Assembly: GCA_036940085.1 (NCBI GenBank)
Contig: JALLBK010000041.1
Coordinates: 1-32,661 of the forward strand
Length of the DNA: 32,661 nt
Direction of reading: 5' to 3'
From: Discostella pseudostelligera
Lineage: Eukaryota; Bacillariophyta; Thalassiosirophyceae; Thalassiosirales; Thalassiosiraceae
Under the pieces are notes generated by a model. That model was not told the DNA's origin and made no database searches. It saw only the letters and a list, made by a program, of their open reading frames with translations. Positions 9,509-20,081 of this stretch are shown piece after piece (the first letter of the stretch is position 1; every line of letters starts with the position of its first letter). The position numbers and the translations under genes are program-made.

Positions 9509-11713
9509 CTATCGAAACCTTGGAATCGGGCCATTATTTCTCACCCCACCTCCTCCGAGCTTGGACAAAGTCATGGCCACCTCCATGACATCCTCTATGG
9601 AATGATTGGTGTGCTGCAGCGATGCGCTATCATCGTTCGTTGTATCCTCATCAATTCTCGACTTGACTTCTTCTGATGCTGTTGTAGAAGAAACAAGTTC
9701 CTCGGGTCCACTACTACCACCTTGTTGCGGAAACGACATCCACCCTAGCTTCGGAGGAGGAGTGGGTGCACGCGATACTAATTCGGGATGTACCTGCAAT
9801 GGCCTGGCAGCTACCCCCGTCCATGAGGGACCTCCAGCTGGTGGTTGGAGTGGTTGCTGCCGGTGGTGTGGCGGACCCACCATGGGAATGCCCTTGGTAG
9901 GCGGATACGGATAAAACGATCGATCTTGAGAAATATGCACCCCCATGGGCAACAACAATGATGATGACTCGATACCACTACTAGTGCATTCCACACCATT
10001 GATCATAACCAAACCCAATTCCTTGAGCTTGTGCAACTCCGAACGACAGTTGGAGGCCGTGGGTGTCCTTCCTAAGTCGTAGCATACCTTGTCATCACGG
10101 GCGAAAGTATTGGAGGATGATGATGAAGTAGGAAGAGGGTGGTTGGGCCTTACTCTATCACTACCATGGACATGATGCACAAGCGGTATATTATCACCAC
10201 CAGCACCACTAGTAGTACCAGCGGCAGCTCCTTGGGCCATGACCAGTGATAAATTTCCCGCTGTATTCCGATGAGACTGTGCCAAATTCGCACGCATATT
10301 CTTGGAATGGTCATTTCGCACCTTGAGTATTCGTTCATGTGCTGATGCTCGATCCATGGTGCAACTGCTGTTTGCATGACGGGAGGAGGATTGGTGATGA
10401 TGATGGACCTTCTTGGAGACTTTATTCTTCTTTGAATGAGAATGTTGGCTCTTGATGCTCCCTCCACCACCGGTAGTATTCGTTCCAGCACTAATGTACG
10501 ATGATATCGATGATCGAGAGGCAGTATCATCATCATGGGTGTGATCCTCATAATCCATGGCAGCATGATCTTCGACGATGGAATTAGAAGCCAACGATGC
10601 CTCACAGTCGGAGTCAATGTTGAATCTATGAAGAGCATGGGCTAAGGAAGATGTGGTGGGACAGTGGCTAGCTGCTGCTCCAACGCCACCCAATCGGGAG
10701 TGTTGACTGAGCAGCAATTGTTGGCCTTGACTAGTGCAAAAGCTGCTGCCACTACCAATCCTACCCATCGTAGTAGTAGTAGGTTGGAAGTACACTCCAG
10801 GAGTAAATGATACTGGACTATGGCTCCCCTCCCCCTGCAACGACGAATTGGCACTTGGAAGAGTAGGAGCAGATGGAGGAATATGAGGAGGATGGGCACC
10901 CCAATCTTTGGCAAGCATAAGCGATGATTCAGCCGTAGTGCATGTCCCCACCGAACAGACAGAATCATACTCGGCCGAATCGAGTAGTACCGAAGCTGAC
11001 TTGGATAAAGAATTGGAATTATTGCGCCAATGTGATAGTGATGATAGTGCAGTGGATGAAGGGGTGGGTTTGGCTGGCGGTAGTGGCATATTCTTAAGTG
11101 CCATGGGACATGGCAATGCCATGGAGGTTAGTCGATTGGGTGATATGGATGGCAGGTAGAGGGTCTTGCTTGAAGTGCGCTGCGGCGGCTGCTGCCCATT
11201 CCATGAATTCTCTTCACCACCACCCACGTCTTCTTCCCCGTCGACAATGCTGGAAGCACCACTGGTATTCTCATGAGTATGATGCGATAATCGCGACACT
11301 ATGGAAAAGTCATGCGATTCGAGCACATGCTGTTGATCATGATACGAGTTGGTGGTTGCTCGATCTTCGGGTAGGGATGGCAGGCCTGATATGACGACGA
11401 CATGTTGCTGCTGCTGTTGTTGGGCCGCTGGTGCACCACCGCCGCCGCGCTGAAGACCCAATTGATGAAGATAACGTTCACGTATGCGATTGGCCGATGC
11501 CATTTTTATTTGACTCGATGGTAAATGATGCTGCGTAGTAGTAGTCGTAGTTGTAGAGGTGTCGATGAAGCTCCACTTTGCGTAGTCGATGTCGATGTCG
11601 TCGTCTGCACTGTCGCACTCGTCTTGATTTTCACAAGCCAATTTCATTTGATAATATGTTGAAGGCGAAACCAAAATCGAATAATCGAAATGAGTAAATA
11701 AATACAAAAGCAT
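9509..11713 (-). CDS. Long disordered Ser/Gly/Pro-rich protein, function unknown
   Basis: 734 aa from the first ATG (11713); later in-frame ATGs at residues 23 (MKLACENQDEC) and 71 (MASANRIRERYL) are alternative starts. I do not recognise the family. Visible: acidic patch DSADDDIDID (residues 34-43), Thr run, a short basic amphipathic motif RIRERYLHQLGL (about 75-86), a Gly/Ala/poly-Gln stretch, then hundreds of residues rich in Ser, His, Gly and Pro. One more ordered island lies at about 560-585 (CRSELHKLKELGLVMINGVE). The C-terminus is VMEVAMTLSKLGGGGVRNNG. It reads as a disordered scaffold or regulatory protein. Length of the open frame without any intron, and codon-periodic Ser/Gln runs, support it as real. 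It converges on the exonuclease-like gene with a 174-bp gap. Confidence 0.65.
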   Translation of the reverse strand: MLLYLFTHFDYSILVSPSTYYQMKLACENQDECDSADDDIDIDYAKWSFIDTSTTTTTTTQHHLPSSQIKMASANRIRERYLHQLGLQRGGGGAPAAQQQQQQHVVVISGLPSLPEDRATTNSYHDQQHVLESHDFSIVSRLSHHTHENTSGASSIVDGEEDVGGGEENSWNGQQPPQRTSSKTLYLPSISPNRLTSMALPCPMALKNMPLPPAKPTPSSTALSSLSHWRNNSNSLSKSASVLLDSAEYDSVCSVGTCTTAESSLMLAKDWGAHPPHIPPSAPTLPSANSSLQGEGSHSPVSFTPGVYFQPTTTTMGRIGSGSSFCTSQGQQLLLSQHSRLGGVGAAASHCPTTSSLAHALHRFNIDSDCEASLASNSIVEDHAAMDYEDHTHDDDTASRSSISSYISAGTNTTGGGGSIKSQHSHSKKNKVSKKVHHHHQSSSRHANSSCTMDRASAHERILKVRNDHSKNMRANLAQSHRNTAGNLSLVMAQGAAAGTTSGAGGDNIPLVHHVHGSDRVRPNHPLPTSSSSSNTFARDDKVCYDLGRTPTASNCRSELHKLKELGLVMINGVECTSSGIESSSLLLPMGVHISQDRSFYPYPPTKGIPMVGPPHHRQQPLQPPAGGPSWTGVAARPLQVHPELVSRAPTPPPKLGWMSFPQQGGSSGPEELVSSTTASEEVKSRIDEDTTNDDSASLQHTNHSIEDVMEVAMTLSKLGGGGVRNNGPIPRFR

Positions 11714-12652
11714 AATGATTCATGAGCGCAAGGCCTATCGGCAAATGATGATAATCAACGATGAAAGTGAGAAAGTGCTTACCCTAATCGATCTTTTTGA
11801 AATAATTGATATGAATAATTGATCCAACTGCCGCGAAGAAGCTATCTAGTGGGTTCAAGATTCGGCTGCAGGCTCGCTACTACGCGTATCGACGCCAACT
11901 TTCATGATGTCTATGACCCCGCTGCTGATCATCATCATCGTCTTCTCTTCCATCGTGAAAGAGAAGCTGCTTTGCCTGCTCGTGCCAAGTTCGTGCCGTT
12001 TGATTGAATTTACCTCCAATTTGGATTGCACTTCGGCTTCTGATTGATTCGAGAGATTCCGGTTCTTTCCATTCTCTCTCTATCCTTTCGTGCCAATGGT
12101 GCAAAAAGCAAAAAGAGTTGAAAAGGAGAAGGCACTTTCATCGCGAATCTGCCGGCGGCTCGCACACGTCTCTCGCGGAGTCTATCTCGCGATTGCCGCT
12201 GCAGTCGCTGAGACATCAAAATGCAAAATGGCTTCAACTCAAGGAGAAACGAATCTGACCGAATCCGAACAGCGCATCTTTGCATCTTTGCATTTTCAAA
12301 GGGTCCAAAAAATAATGGGAACTTTGGACGCCCACGTGTTGCTTCTTTGGTGTTCGTTTGTGGATTGTGCCCAATAGAAGTGTCAACTCCGGCTTGCGTG
12401 GAGATGCCACCTTCTTTCTTCCGTCGTCGTTTTATCTCACTTTGACACTATCTCTCGCCAATTTATGGTTGTTTGGCGACTGTTGAGAGCGTGGCGGGCA
12501 GACGATGGCGGTCTGTCCGGCAAGCTCCAGCAAGGCGTGTCCCTCGGTTTGTCCGTCGACTGTGACTTGTCTCAGTCTGTCTGGCAACCGGCAGTACGTG
12601 TCACCTCCGCTTTTCGGTTCATCCACCACCACCACATAAAATCAAGCCAACC
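11714..12652. promoter_or_regulatory. Divergent intergenic region (disordered protein / plastid RRM protein)
   Basis: 939 bp with no gene I can support. The open frame at 12096-12377 has no recognisable domain and overlaps conflicting frames. It contains a short tandem CATCTTTG CATCTTTG near 12277-12293 and, at 12509-12587, three copies of a CGGTCTGTCCG-type element listed separately. CCACGTG occurs once near 12332. Probably a promoter region, possibly with untranslated exons. Confidence 0.4.
12509..12587 (+). repeat. Dispersed GTCTGTCCG element, three copies
   Basis: CGGTCTGTCCGGCAA (12509), CGGTTTGTCCGTCGA (12545) and CAGTCTGTCTGGCAA (12573) are degenerate copies of one word. The 12545-12587 part matches, in reverse orientation, the element at 30197-30245, and a single copy (CGTCTGTCCG) lies at 17571. 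All three places are intergenic and upstream of genes. Confidence 0.5.
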
Positions 12653-13759
12653 ATGAGATTGCCGGCAACCTCCTCCCTCGTAGTAGTCATCAGCTGGCAC
12701 CTCGTGTCGCTGTGCCAAGCCTTCCTAGCTACACCGACACCACAAGCAACATTGTTGTTGTCGTCGTCGCCAATCAGAAGATTAGCCTCTGGCATCGTTG
12801 TTAGCTCTACTGTGGCGCCATCCTCTGAAGCAGAAGCCAACACTTCGTCATCACCACCACCATCATCATCAAATTCACCAACATGGGAGTCGAAACAACA
12901 TCTCTACGGTGTGGATATGATACATGAAATGGAGGTATCAAGTAGTAGTAATAGCATGTCTGTGACATTGGATGCCGATGGTGCCGAAGTTTCATCATCT
13001 GCAGCGGGAGAATCACTACCATTGCCCCAAACGTACATTACTTGTGGAAAGTGCAATTCGCTGTTTGCCATTGCTGAGGAAGATTTGGGTAGGGGGAAAG
13101 GATGGTGAGTCAAACAACATAGGTGGTAATATGCGTGTAGACAAGTGAGAGTGTGGGCGCGATGAACCTTTTGTTTTGCATGCATGATCATGATATTGCT
13201 CGTTCTCTGCTTTAGTTCTACGCGTTTCACTTCTTACGTATTCGAAACGTATGCCATCTTCTAATGCATTCTCTCTGTTTCTCTCACTGAATACTATCCA
13301 CTCTCTACTCCAACAAAAATACAACAAAAATACAACAACAAAACAAACAGCCGAGTCAAATGCACCGTCTGCACCAACACATGGTTCCAATCACGTGATC
13401 GTCTCTTTGACATTCCCACGGAATCTCACGATATGATCCCCGCCCATCAATCCGACCTGGATCGTATCGCACGGAATTTGGCACATGATTGTCCACCCAA
13501 CTTTATGGGTGTTAATAAACTCTATGTGGGGAATTTGGATTTCCGCACGACTTCGGAACAATTGCTTGAATTCTTTGAGAATAATTCTGACAAGGTGGGG
13601 AGTGTGTGTGATGTGAGTATGGTCAAAGGACCGGATGGACGTAGTCGAGGATTTGCGTTTGTGACATTTTACGAGGAGGCGGATGGGAAGGCAGCGTTGA
13701 AGTGCAATGGGATGGAGTGCAATGGGAGAGAATTGTCGGTGAAGGAACCGAATAATTAG
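12653..13759 (+). CDS. Plastid-targeted zinc-ribbon plus RRM RNA-binding protein
   Basis: Two exons, 12653-13104 and 13351-13759 (246-nt phase-2 intron, GTGAGT...AAACAG), 286 aa. The N-terminus MRLPATSSLVVVISWHLVSLCQAFLA is a signal peptide ending in a CQAF cleavage motif, then a Ser/Thr-rich transit region: the diatom plastid code. Splicing completes a four-Cys ribbon: ITCGKCNSLFAIAEEDL, then GKGCRVKCTVCTNTWFQSRD, that is C-x2-C ... C-x2-C-x3-W, the pattern of the bacterial MJ0042 zinc-ribbon. After a linker comes one RRM (about residues 210-285) with RNP2 LYVGNL and RNP1 RGFAFVTF. A plastid RRM protein would act in chloroplast mRNA processing, stability or translation. The zinc-ribbon is split by the intron, so the fusion depends on this splice, but the frame and Cys spacing fit exactly. 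Confidence 0.82.
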
Positions 13760-13915
13760 AGGGGATTTTATCCGGGTTGGGGATATGGGGGGAGATGAAG
13801 GAGGCACTATTAAATATATCAAACACGGTCAATTAGATACTCTCTTATTCGTATTGCATAGCTGCCCTCCCAGTAGTTCGACACATCATCTCGCACGGTT
13901 CTTGCTTGGGAGGTC

Positions 13916-16900
13916 TTACTTTAACCCGCGGCTGACAACTTCAAAAAGGTCGGGAGAGATGGGCTTCATATTCGCCAGCTTGTGAAGTTCTTCTTTCATC
14001 AGAGCTCCCCTCTCCTCACTGTACTTCCTCCACTGGATCAAACCGCCTCCCATTCTCGATGACATTTGAGGGTTGAGCTTATCAACTTGTGCCACGATCT
14101 CTCCAAGGAATTTGTACCCCTCTCCTCCCTCATCATGGAAGTGGGCGGCATTCATTGAGAACGCACTAATCAAAGAGCGACAACGATTTGGATTAGAGAG
14201 TGTGAAGTCTGGATGCTCGACTAATGACTTTACTCGATGTAGTACATCTGGCAAATCTGCCACCGCTTGGACTGTGAACCGAAGAAAGAAAAGCATCAAT
14301 GGTGTTAATTGAGAAAATACAGACTTCACATGGCAAAAATACAATCAAGAGTACTTTACCTGTGAACCACTTGTTGAGGATAAGCGCATCGCCTTCTGCT
14401 TCATCATAAAACTTTTGCATCGCAGTGTCACGGCGGGCTTCGACACTTGCTTCTCCGTGCATAGAGGCCAGGCACGAAAGAGCAGCGTAGCGATCGGTCA
14501 TTCCATACGATGATTCAAATTGGTTCATGGCAAGTTGAGACGCCACATCTCGTTCCTCGGGAGTGTCTTTGACGGAGCATAGGTAATCGAGGAGCACATT
14601 CCTCAATCGTCGTTGGCCAATGGATGTGGCGTCTAGTTTGATATCACCATCGCTGCCGCCTTGCATTGCCGCAGTGAGTTTGTCATATTTTGCACGTATC
14701 ACCGTGTAGAACTGACGTGCGATAGACTTTTTAACTTCGCCACGTGCTTTATGAAGTGCCACGGGATCGACTACGTCAAGTTCCTCTGCAAGAGTGGATT
14801 CTGATGGCAGTATCAAGCCATAAGCTTGAATCGAGTAGTCAGTGGAATCAAGCTCCAAGTTTCGTCGGAAAGCCTCAAAAACAAAGTCTACTGTCCTGCT
14901 GCCGGATTGTGCGCCTCTCATCGTTTGGAAGATAAGGGACGTGTACAACTTTTGACCAGCTTCCCAGCGGTTGGACCCATCGGAGTCATTGGCTGCCAAG
15001 AAAGCCCAGTCCTTCTCCTCGTCTGAAGACGACCCAACAAGCTTAACTGGTGCAGAGAATCCGCGCAAGACCGATGGTACAACATCTCCATCAAGTCCAG
15101 GAAACTCAAACGTCTGCTCTTTCTCTTTCAATTCCAATATCTTCGTCGGAACAACCTCCTTGCCAGAAATGCTGTCCAGTAACCCAACTGCTACTGGGAT
15201 GTGGAGAGGTGTATCACTGCTACTCTCCTGGCTCAGCGTTAGGTAAAACGTTTTCGTGGCTTCGTCAAATCTCGTCCCGTACTTCACCGTTGGAGTGCCA
15301 TTGGTGCTGTACCAGAGTTTGAATTGGCTCAGATCAACCGCATTGGCATCAGCCATGGCACTGAGAAAATCATCACAAGTTACTGCATTTCCATCATGCC
15401 TCTTAAAATACAGATCCATCCCTTTCCTGAAGCCATCTTTCCCCAACAACGTGCGATACATCCGAATGACTTCTGCACCCTTCTCATACACCGTCGCAGT
15501 GTAGAAATTATCCATGGAGATGTAGCTCTCAGGTCGGATGGGGTGACTCATCGGTCCAGCATCCTCGGCAAATTGCCGAGCGCGCAATGCATTTACATCC
15601 TCAATTCGCTTCACTGCGTGGCTATTCATCATGTCTCCACTGAACTCTTGATCGCGATACACAGTCAAGCCCTCCTTGAGAGTCAGCTGAGAGAGGAATA
15701 ATTTGAGAATGCGTGAGGTTCAGTGCAGTCGATCACTCATCATCTTGATAAATAATCATAGCCATACCTGGAACCAATCTCTACACGTGACGCGATTTCC
15801 TGTCCAGTTGTGAAAGTACTCGTGACCAACGACAGACTCGATCTGTCAATGGAGCGGATTTGTAAGTATTTCATGACTCTCTCGACGTAGCATAATATGA
15901 ACAATTTGACAGACACTTACACGTTCGTAGTCGGAATCAGTGGCAGATTTGGGATCCGCAAGAGTAAGGGCAGTATTGAACACGTTCAGACCCTTATTTT
16001 CCATCGCACCCATATTAAAATCATTCACGGCCACAATATTGTACACATCCAAATCATATTCCAACCCGAACGTATCCTCATCCCACATCATCGACTTCTT
16101 CAAGCTCGTCAGGGCATGATCGAGTTTGGAGACATTTTCATGCTCCGAAAACACCTCCAAGTGAACGGTACGACCCGATGGTCGGGTGGTGTATGTGGAG
16201 GAGACGGAACCAAGGTTTCCAGCCTGTGTTGTTCAGGAGATGGCAAAGTACAAGACACATTAAATGACGTTTGGGATCAGCTTTGGAATTCAACAACCGA
16301 ATCAAACCAAAAAATACACTATTGTCATCAGAACATACCACAATGCAAAAGAGATAACTCGGTTTAGGGAACGGATCACTCCAAATGGCAAAATGCCTTC
16401 CATTTTCATCAGCCTTCCCCTCCTCAATCTTATTTCCATTCCCCAACAATACCGGATACAATTCTTTATTCGCCTCAATGCGAACTTTGTCAAATATGGC
16501 CATATTATCCGGTCGATCGGGATAGTAGGTAATACGACGAAATCCCATGGCTTCGCATTGGGTGCAATACATGCTGCCACTTTTGTAGAGGCCAGATAAT
16601 TGAGTGTTGGTTTCGGGGATGATTTTGACCCGTGTGGTGAGGACCATTGCACCGTTGTTGCTAGATAGCAATTGATGAGGTAAAATGAGTGCATCCCCCT
16701 CCACTTTGTAATCCACACCCGATTGCAACTCTTTGCCATTCATTTCGATGGAGAGCAGGGTTAATGCCTCGGCTTCCCCATCAAATACCAAATCTTGCAT
16801 TTTTGTAGAGACTGGGTTGGACGCAATGGTCAAATCGGAAGTGACAATAGTATATCCATCTTGAATGTCAAAATTCATGGAGATGTTAGTGACTTTGTAG

Positions 16901-17397
16901 GGTAAGGGTTGATAATCGGTTCGAAAGATTTCTTTGGGTGCTGCAGTGTCTGTAGTGGGTGCTTCTGCTTCTGCTCCTGCTACTACTGCTGCTACTTCAG
17001 CATCAGGGGCGGCAATGTCGTTAAAGAGGGCAGAAGAGGTAGCGCCCCCGCGAAGTGTAGTAGATGCCATGATGGATGACAGAGAATTATAATTGCAATT
17101 GCGGGGAGAATACCGTTGGCTGCTGCTGCTGCTGCTCCCCAATGAGGCAGAGCAAATTGATGTTGACGTTGCTGTTGGGAGGGTGGCGCCAGCACAAACC
17201 AATGAACGGTGAGAATGACGTCGAAAGATCATCGCCGCAGTAGTAGTTGCCGCAGTAGCAGTAGTGGTAGTGGGAGTAGCCGCACACACACGTCGCGTCG
17301 CCGCCAACGGCACAAATGCCGTAATCGAGGGAAGAAGAGAAAGCATTGTTAGGATGCTGGTGGCCACGGGAAACTTCATGGTAGGCAAGCAGGGCAA
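13916..17397 (-). CDS. pepN-like: M1 alanyl aminopeptidase (bacterial PepN type), predicted plastid-targeted
   Basis: Five exons: 17397-16339, 16223-15921, 15842-15768, 15686-14360, 14271-13916; introns of 115, 78, 81 and 88 nt, all GT-AG; 1039 aa. Zinc metallopeptidase removing N-terminal residues from peptides. Motifs: TQCEAMGFRRITYYPDRPD (about 280), GAMEN at 425-429 (substrate amino-terminus binding), HEYFH at 461-465 with the third zinc ligand Glu484 (HExxH-x18-E), TVYEKGAEVIRMY with the catalytic Tyr, and SNPNRCRSLISAF near the C-terminus. The match to E. coli PepN runs the full length. The 75-nt third exon carries the whole HExxH motif. The N-terminus (MKFPVATSILTMLSLLPSIT from residue 7, then AFVP) is a signal peptide with an A|FVP plastid motif, and Met7 (codon at 17379) is the likelier start. 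It probably clears peptides left by stromal proteases. Confidence 0.92.
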
Positions 17398-17605
17398 CTT
17401 CTCTATGAATTAGAGAGAGAGCGATGAGAGACGAATTGATATGGAAATAAATAACTATGACTCACATGATGTGCACCACTTCTTCTCTTCAATTGAATTG
17501 ATGTTGATGTCGATGTTGTTGTGAGGTGGAACGGCGGAAGAAGATCTATCGATCGAGTTGGCGGGCGGCACGTCTGTCCGTACGTCCTCATAGTCACCTT
17601 CTCTT

Positions 17606-17714
17606 CCACGTGGCAGGGGAGTCACCTTCTCTTCCACGTGGCAGAGTGAGTCACCTCGGCTTCCACGTGGCGTCACCACTCAACTCAGCTTCCACCATCT
17701 TCATCTCCACGTGG
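17606..17714 (+). repeat. Four-copy CCACGTGG (G-box/E-box) array
   Basis: CCACGTGG at 17606-17613, 17634-17641, 17663-17670 and 17707-17714, so spacings of 28, 29 and 44 bp. The first two sit in a perfect duplicated unit (GTCACCTTCTCTTCCACGTG plus GCAG); the third unit has diverged and the fourth is interrupted. CACGTG is a palindromic binding site for bHLH and some bZIP factors. The array lies between the starts of a plastid peptidase and an LRR gene and could control either. Confidence 0.65.
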
Positions 17715-17733
17715 AGAGAAATTGGCGGAAGAG

Positions 17734-17754
17734 TCATACGTCATACGTCATACG
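17734..17754 (+). repeat. TCATACG x3 tandem with ACGTCA cores
   Basis: Three perfect 7-bp TCATACG units create two ACGTCA words (reverse complement TGACGT, the CRE core) and a third ACGTCC. It lies 20 bp from the last CACGTG of the neighbouring array. Confidence 0.5.
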
Positions 17755-18008
17755 TCCAAGTTGAAGTTCTGATCTTGACAACACTCAATTTCCGCGAGTA
17801 TCTCTACAGCTAAAGTTGTGTCAATGTTCGCTGAAATGGAGTGTTGGCTGGAACGGACACAAAATCCCAAGAAGTCTCGAGTTTAATATGTCCCATTCTC
17901 ATGTCCATGTTGTTGTCTCAAACTCATAATCCTACAATTCATACTTCATCGGCATCGTGCCATGTTGATGCCGATATCGATGTGCTTAAGCGCGAGTAAT
18001 GTGTATCG

Positions 18009-18036
18009 ATGTTGGCAACCAAACTCCCAAGCATCC

Positions 18037-18071
<35 letters not shown>

Positions 18072-19982
18072 AGCGATGGCGACGAGAGCGGAGAATGGGA
18101 TGAGTCATCTCAATCGTCTAGGAGTACTCAAGCAACGTCTTCGCCAGATAACCACAACCATCGACGGGCACAAAACAGTGCAAGCAACGATAATGATTGT
18201 GCGGAAGTTGATGGCGGCATTGATGAAGTCAAGAAGACTGTGCATGGAACTAGTCTCCAGCGGCAGCAGTCGGAGCCGCAACTAGCCTCGCCACTGCTCA
18301 CCCTATCTCCATCGACATCCTCTCCATCAAAGTCAGGAACACCATCACCTACCAAGCGTCGGAACCTGCTGCGTACCATCATAGTATCACCCAAAGATAT
18401 CGAGGCATCGACATCTTCTTTATCCATCGTTGATCCATGGGTGGCGAGAATACGTAACAATGATAACTATTTGCAATGTGGACTTGACTTTTCGAATGGC
18501 AATCATCAACGGGAGCAACAACATCAGCATCATCAACTTCTTACATTGGTGGGCGATCTCGGCGCACAACGATTGTCACATGCCCTACTTCACAATACTC
18601 ACCTATTATATCTTAATTTATCCTACAATGATATTGGGAATGATGGAGCGATGGCACTTGCCAATTGCTTGTTTGCTCCAACAACCACTCCAATGTCCTC
18701 GAATTCAGGTACTAGGACATATGAATCGAAAACATCCTTGCAAAGTCTCAATCTATCCCATAATCACATTTCCAGCACACAAGCTTCCACCGCTTTTGCA
18801 CGAGCATTGACATACAACATCTCTCTGCGTGAATTAAATCTGGATCACAATCAATTGACTATTGAAGGGATACTCATACTGTTGGATGGACTTGTGAAGA
18901 ATGCAACATTGATTCGATTGGGATTGACATATAATTGTAGTTGTCATCCTGTACGACAACAACATCGTATTCGCCAGCGTATGGAGGAAGATAAAGAGAG
19001 TGATGATATCGATAATACTGGTGATGGTAATGATGTCGTCAAACAGGATTGTACCGCAGTGAAGGCAAATGTCGANGCAGTGAAGGCAAATGTCGATCGT
19101 TTAGTCAACAAGGTTCAGAGCATACTACGCAGATGTTCCACGGGAGAGAGTGCATTGGAATTCCTTGAGATGCATGGCAGTCGCCATATTGGTAAGCAAG
19201 AGAAAAACGAACCGAACAACACCAATGATACCAATGATGACTGCTATTGTGGTGATGAATGCGACGGTAATAATGGTGCTCTAAAAATAATTGGCCATGA
19301 ATCAAACGACAGCAGCAGTGACAATTTTGATGCATTGTCAAAGATGGAGGTTCGTCGCCTGTCGCGTTCGATGCATGGAATCGATGAAGATAGTGATGAC
19401 ACATCAGTGCCGACCCGCGTAATTGGCAAATTCAGGAATCATCGCTTACGAGGACTAACGCTTCCTATCATCGACTGCAGCAGCAACAGAATGGATGGTG
19501 GAAAAGGAGCAGAGGCAGGAGGAGAGAATATTGCCTTGGCTCATGGACTGCATAGGGCACTGCAATTTAACAGGTTCTACCATCCTATCTTGCAGCTGAA
19601 TGATGTTCTTAAAAATCTACAAGCAACCACAATAGACTTGCGAAGGCAGTGGGTGCAAATGAAGCTTCCAATTCACTTGAAAATTGATAACGAGTCAGGT
19701 GCCATGATTGGATTGTCGCTTTCATCGTCGGTGGTTGCATCATCGGATGATGGGCTCGAGTACAAACTCATGTCCGTGGTGCTATCCTACGCATGTCGTC
19801 AATGTTCACTTGACACGGTATGGAATATAATTCGTTTTCGGCCTGATATGTTTTTCTTCGCAGGGGAAGCCGTGATGAAGACAAGTACTTGCATAGTAAA
19901 TGAGGAGCGCGGCTTTCCCATTTCAGTGCGTCGCAGTGGTGGAAGGAGGATGCCCTTGAGCAAGAGATGTTCCATTTCTTAA
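18009..19982 (+). CDS. Leucine-rich-repeat protein (RNase-inhibitor type) with acidic poly-Asp start
   Basis: 657 aa, no intron needed. The N-terminus has 11 consecutive Asp encoded by a GAT microsatellite, then an acidic and Ser-rich disordered region with SPSTSSPSKSGTPSPTKRR, rich in SP/TP sites that proline-directed kinases could use. About residues 185-310 hold three to four LRRs of the ribonuclease-inhibitor kind: LLYLNLSYNDIGNDGAMALA, SLQSLNLSHNHI, SLRELNLDHNQLTIEGILIL, LIRLGLTYN. The C-terminal half is partly disordered and ends in a more ordered block (LEYKLMSVVLSYACRQCSLD). LRRs bind proteins; the partner is unknown. One base is N at 19076, inside a 21-bp tandem repeat, giving one unknown residue. 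It converges on the M13 peptidase gene 99 bp away. Confidence 0.72.
18039..18071 (+). repeat. (GAT)11 microsatellite coding poly-Asp
   Basis: Eleven perfect GAT units in frame, giving Asp x11 near the start of the LRR protein. Likely length-polymorphic; changes of whole units keep the frame. Confidence 0.9.
19056..19097 (+). repeat. 21-bp tandem duplication containing the only N
   Basis: GCAGTGAAGGCAAATGTCGA plus one base occurs twice in a row; the last base of copy 1 is N (19076), of copy 2 is T. In frame it codes AVKANV(D/E) twice. The N at a repeat junction suggests uncertain copy number or a heterozygous site. Confidence 0.85.
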
Positions 19983-20081
19983 ACGGAACAAATTGTTTTA
20001 ATAGAGAAAGACCTGTAACTAAATATCCTACAAGATTACATCACATTCTAGCCATCCCAATCTTTGCTCGCTGCTTGCTCC

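Larger units (their letters stand above)
17398..18008. promoter_or_regulatory. Divergent promoter (plastid aminopeptidase / LRR protein)
   Basis: 611 bp with no supported gene. It contains the CACGTG array (17606-17714), a TCATACG tandem (17734-17754) and one CGTCTGTCCG element at 17571-17580. GGCGGAA occurs at 17533-17539 and 17724-17730, weaker forms of the E2F-like word seen elsewhere. The open frame at 17962-18285 overlaps the LRR gene out of frame and encodes a Met run from the GAT microsatellite; it is a shadow. Confidence 0.5.

Noticed and set aside
12096..12377. Plus-strand ORF in the large divergent gap
   Set aside because: No recognisable domain and conflicting open frames on both strands; looks like chance opening in a promoter.
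17606..17714. CRISPR-like array of spaced repeats
   Set aside because: Only four short palindromic 8-mers with uneven, related spacers; a transcription-factor site array in a eukaryotic promoter explains it.
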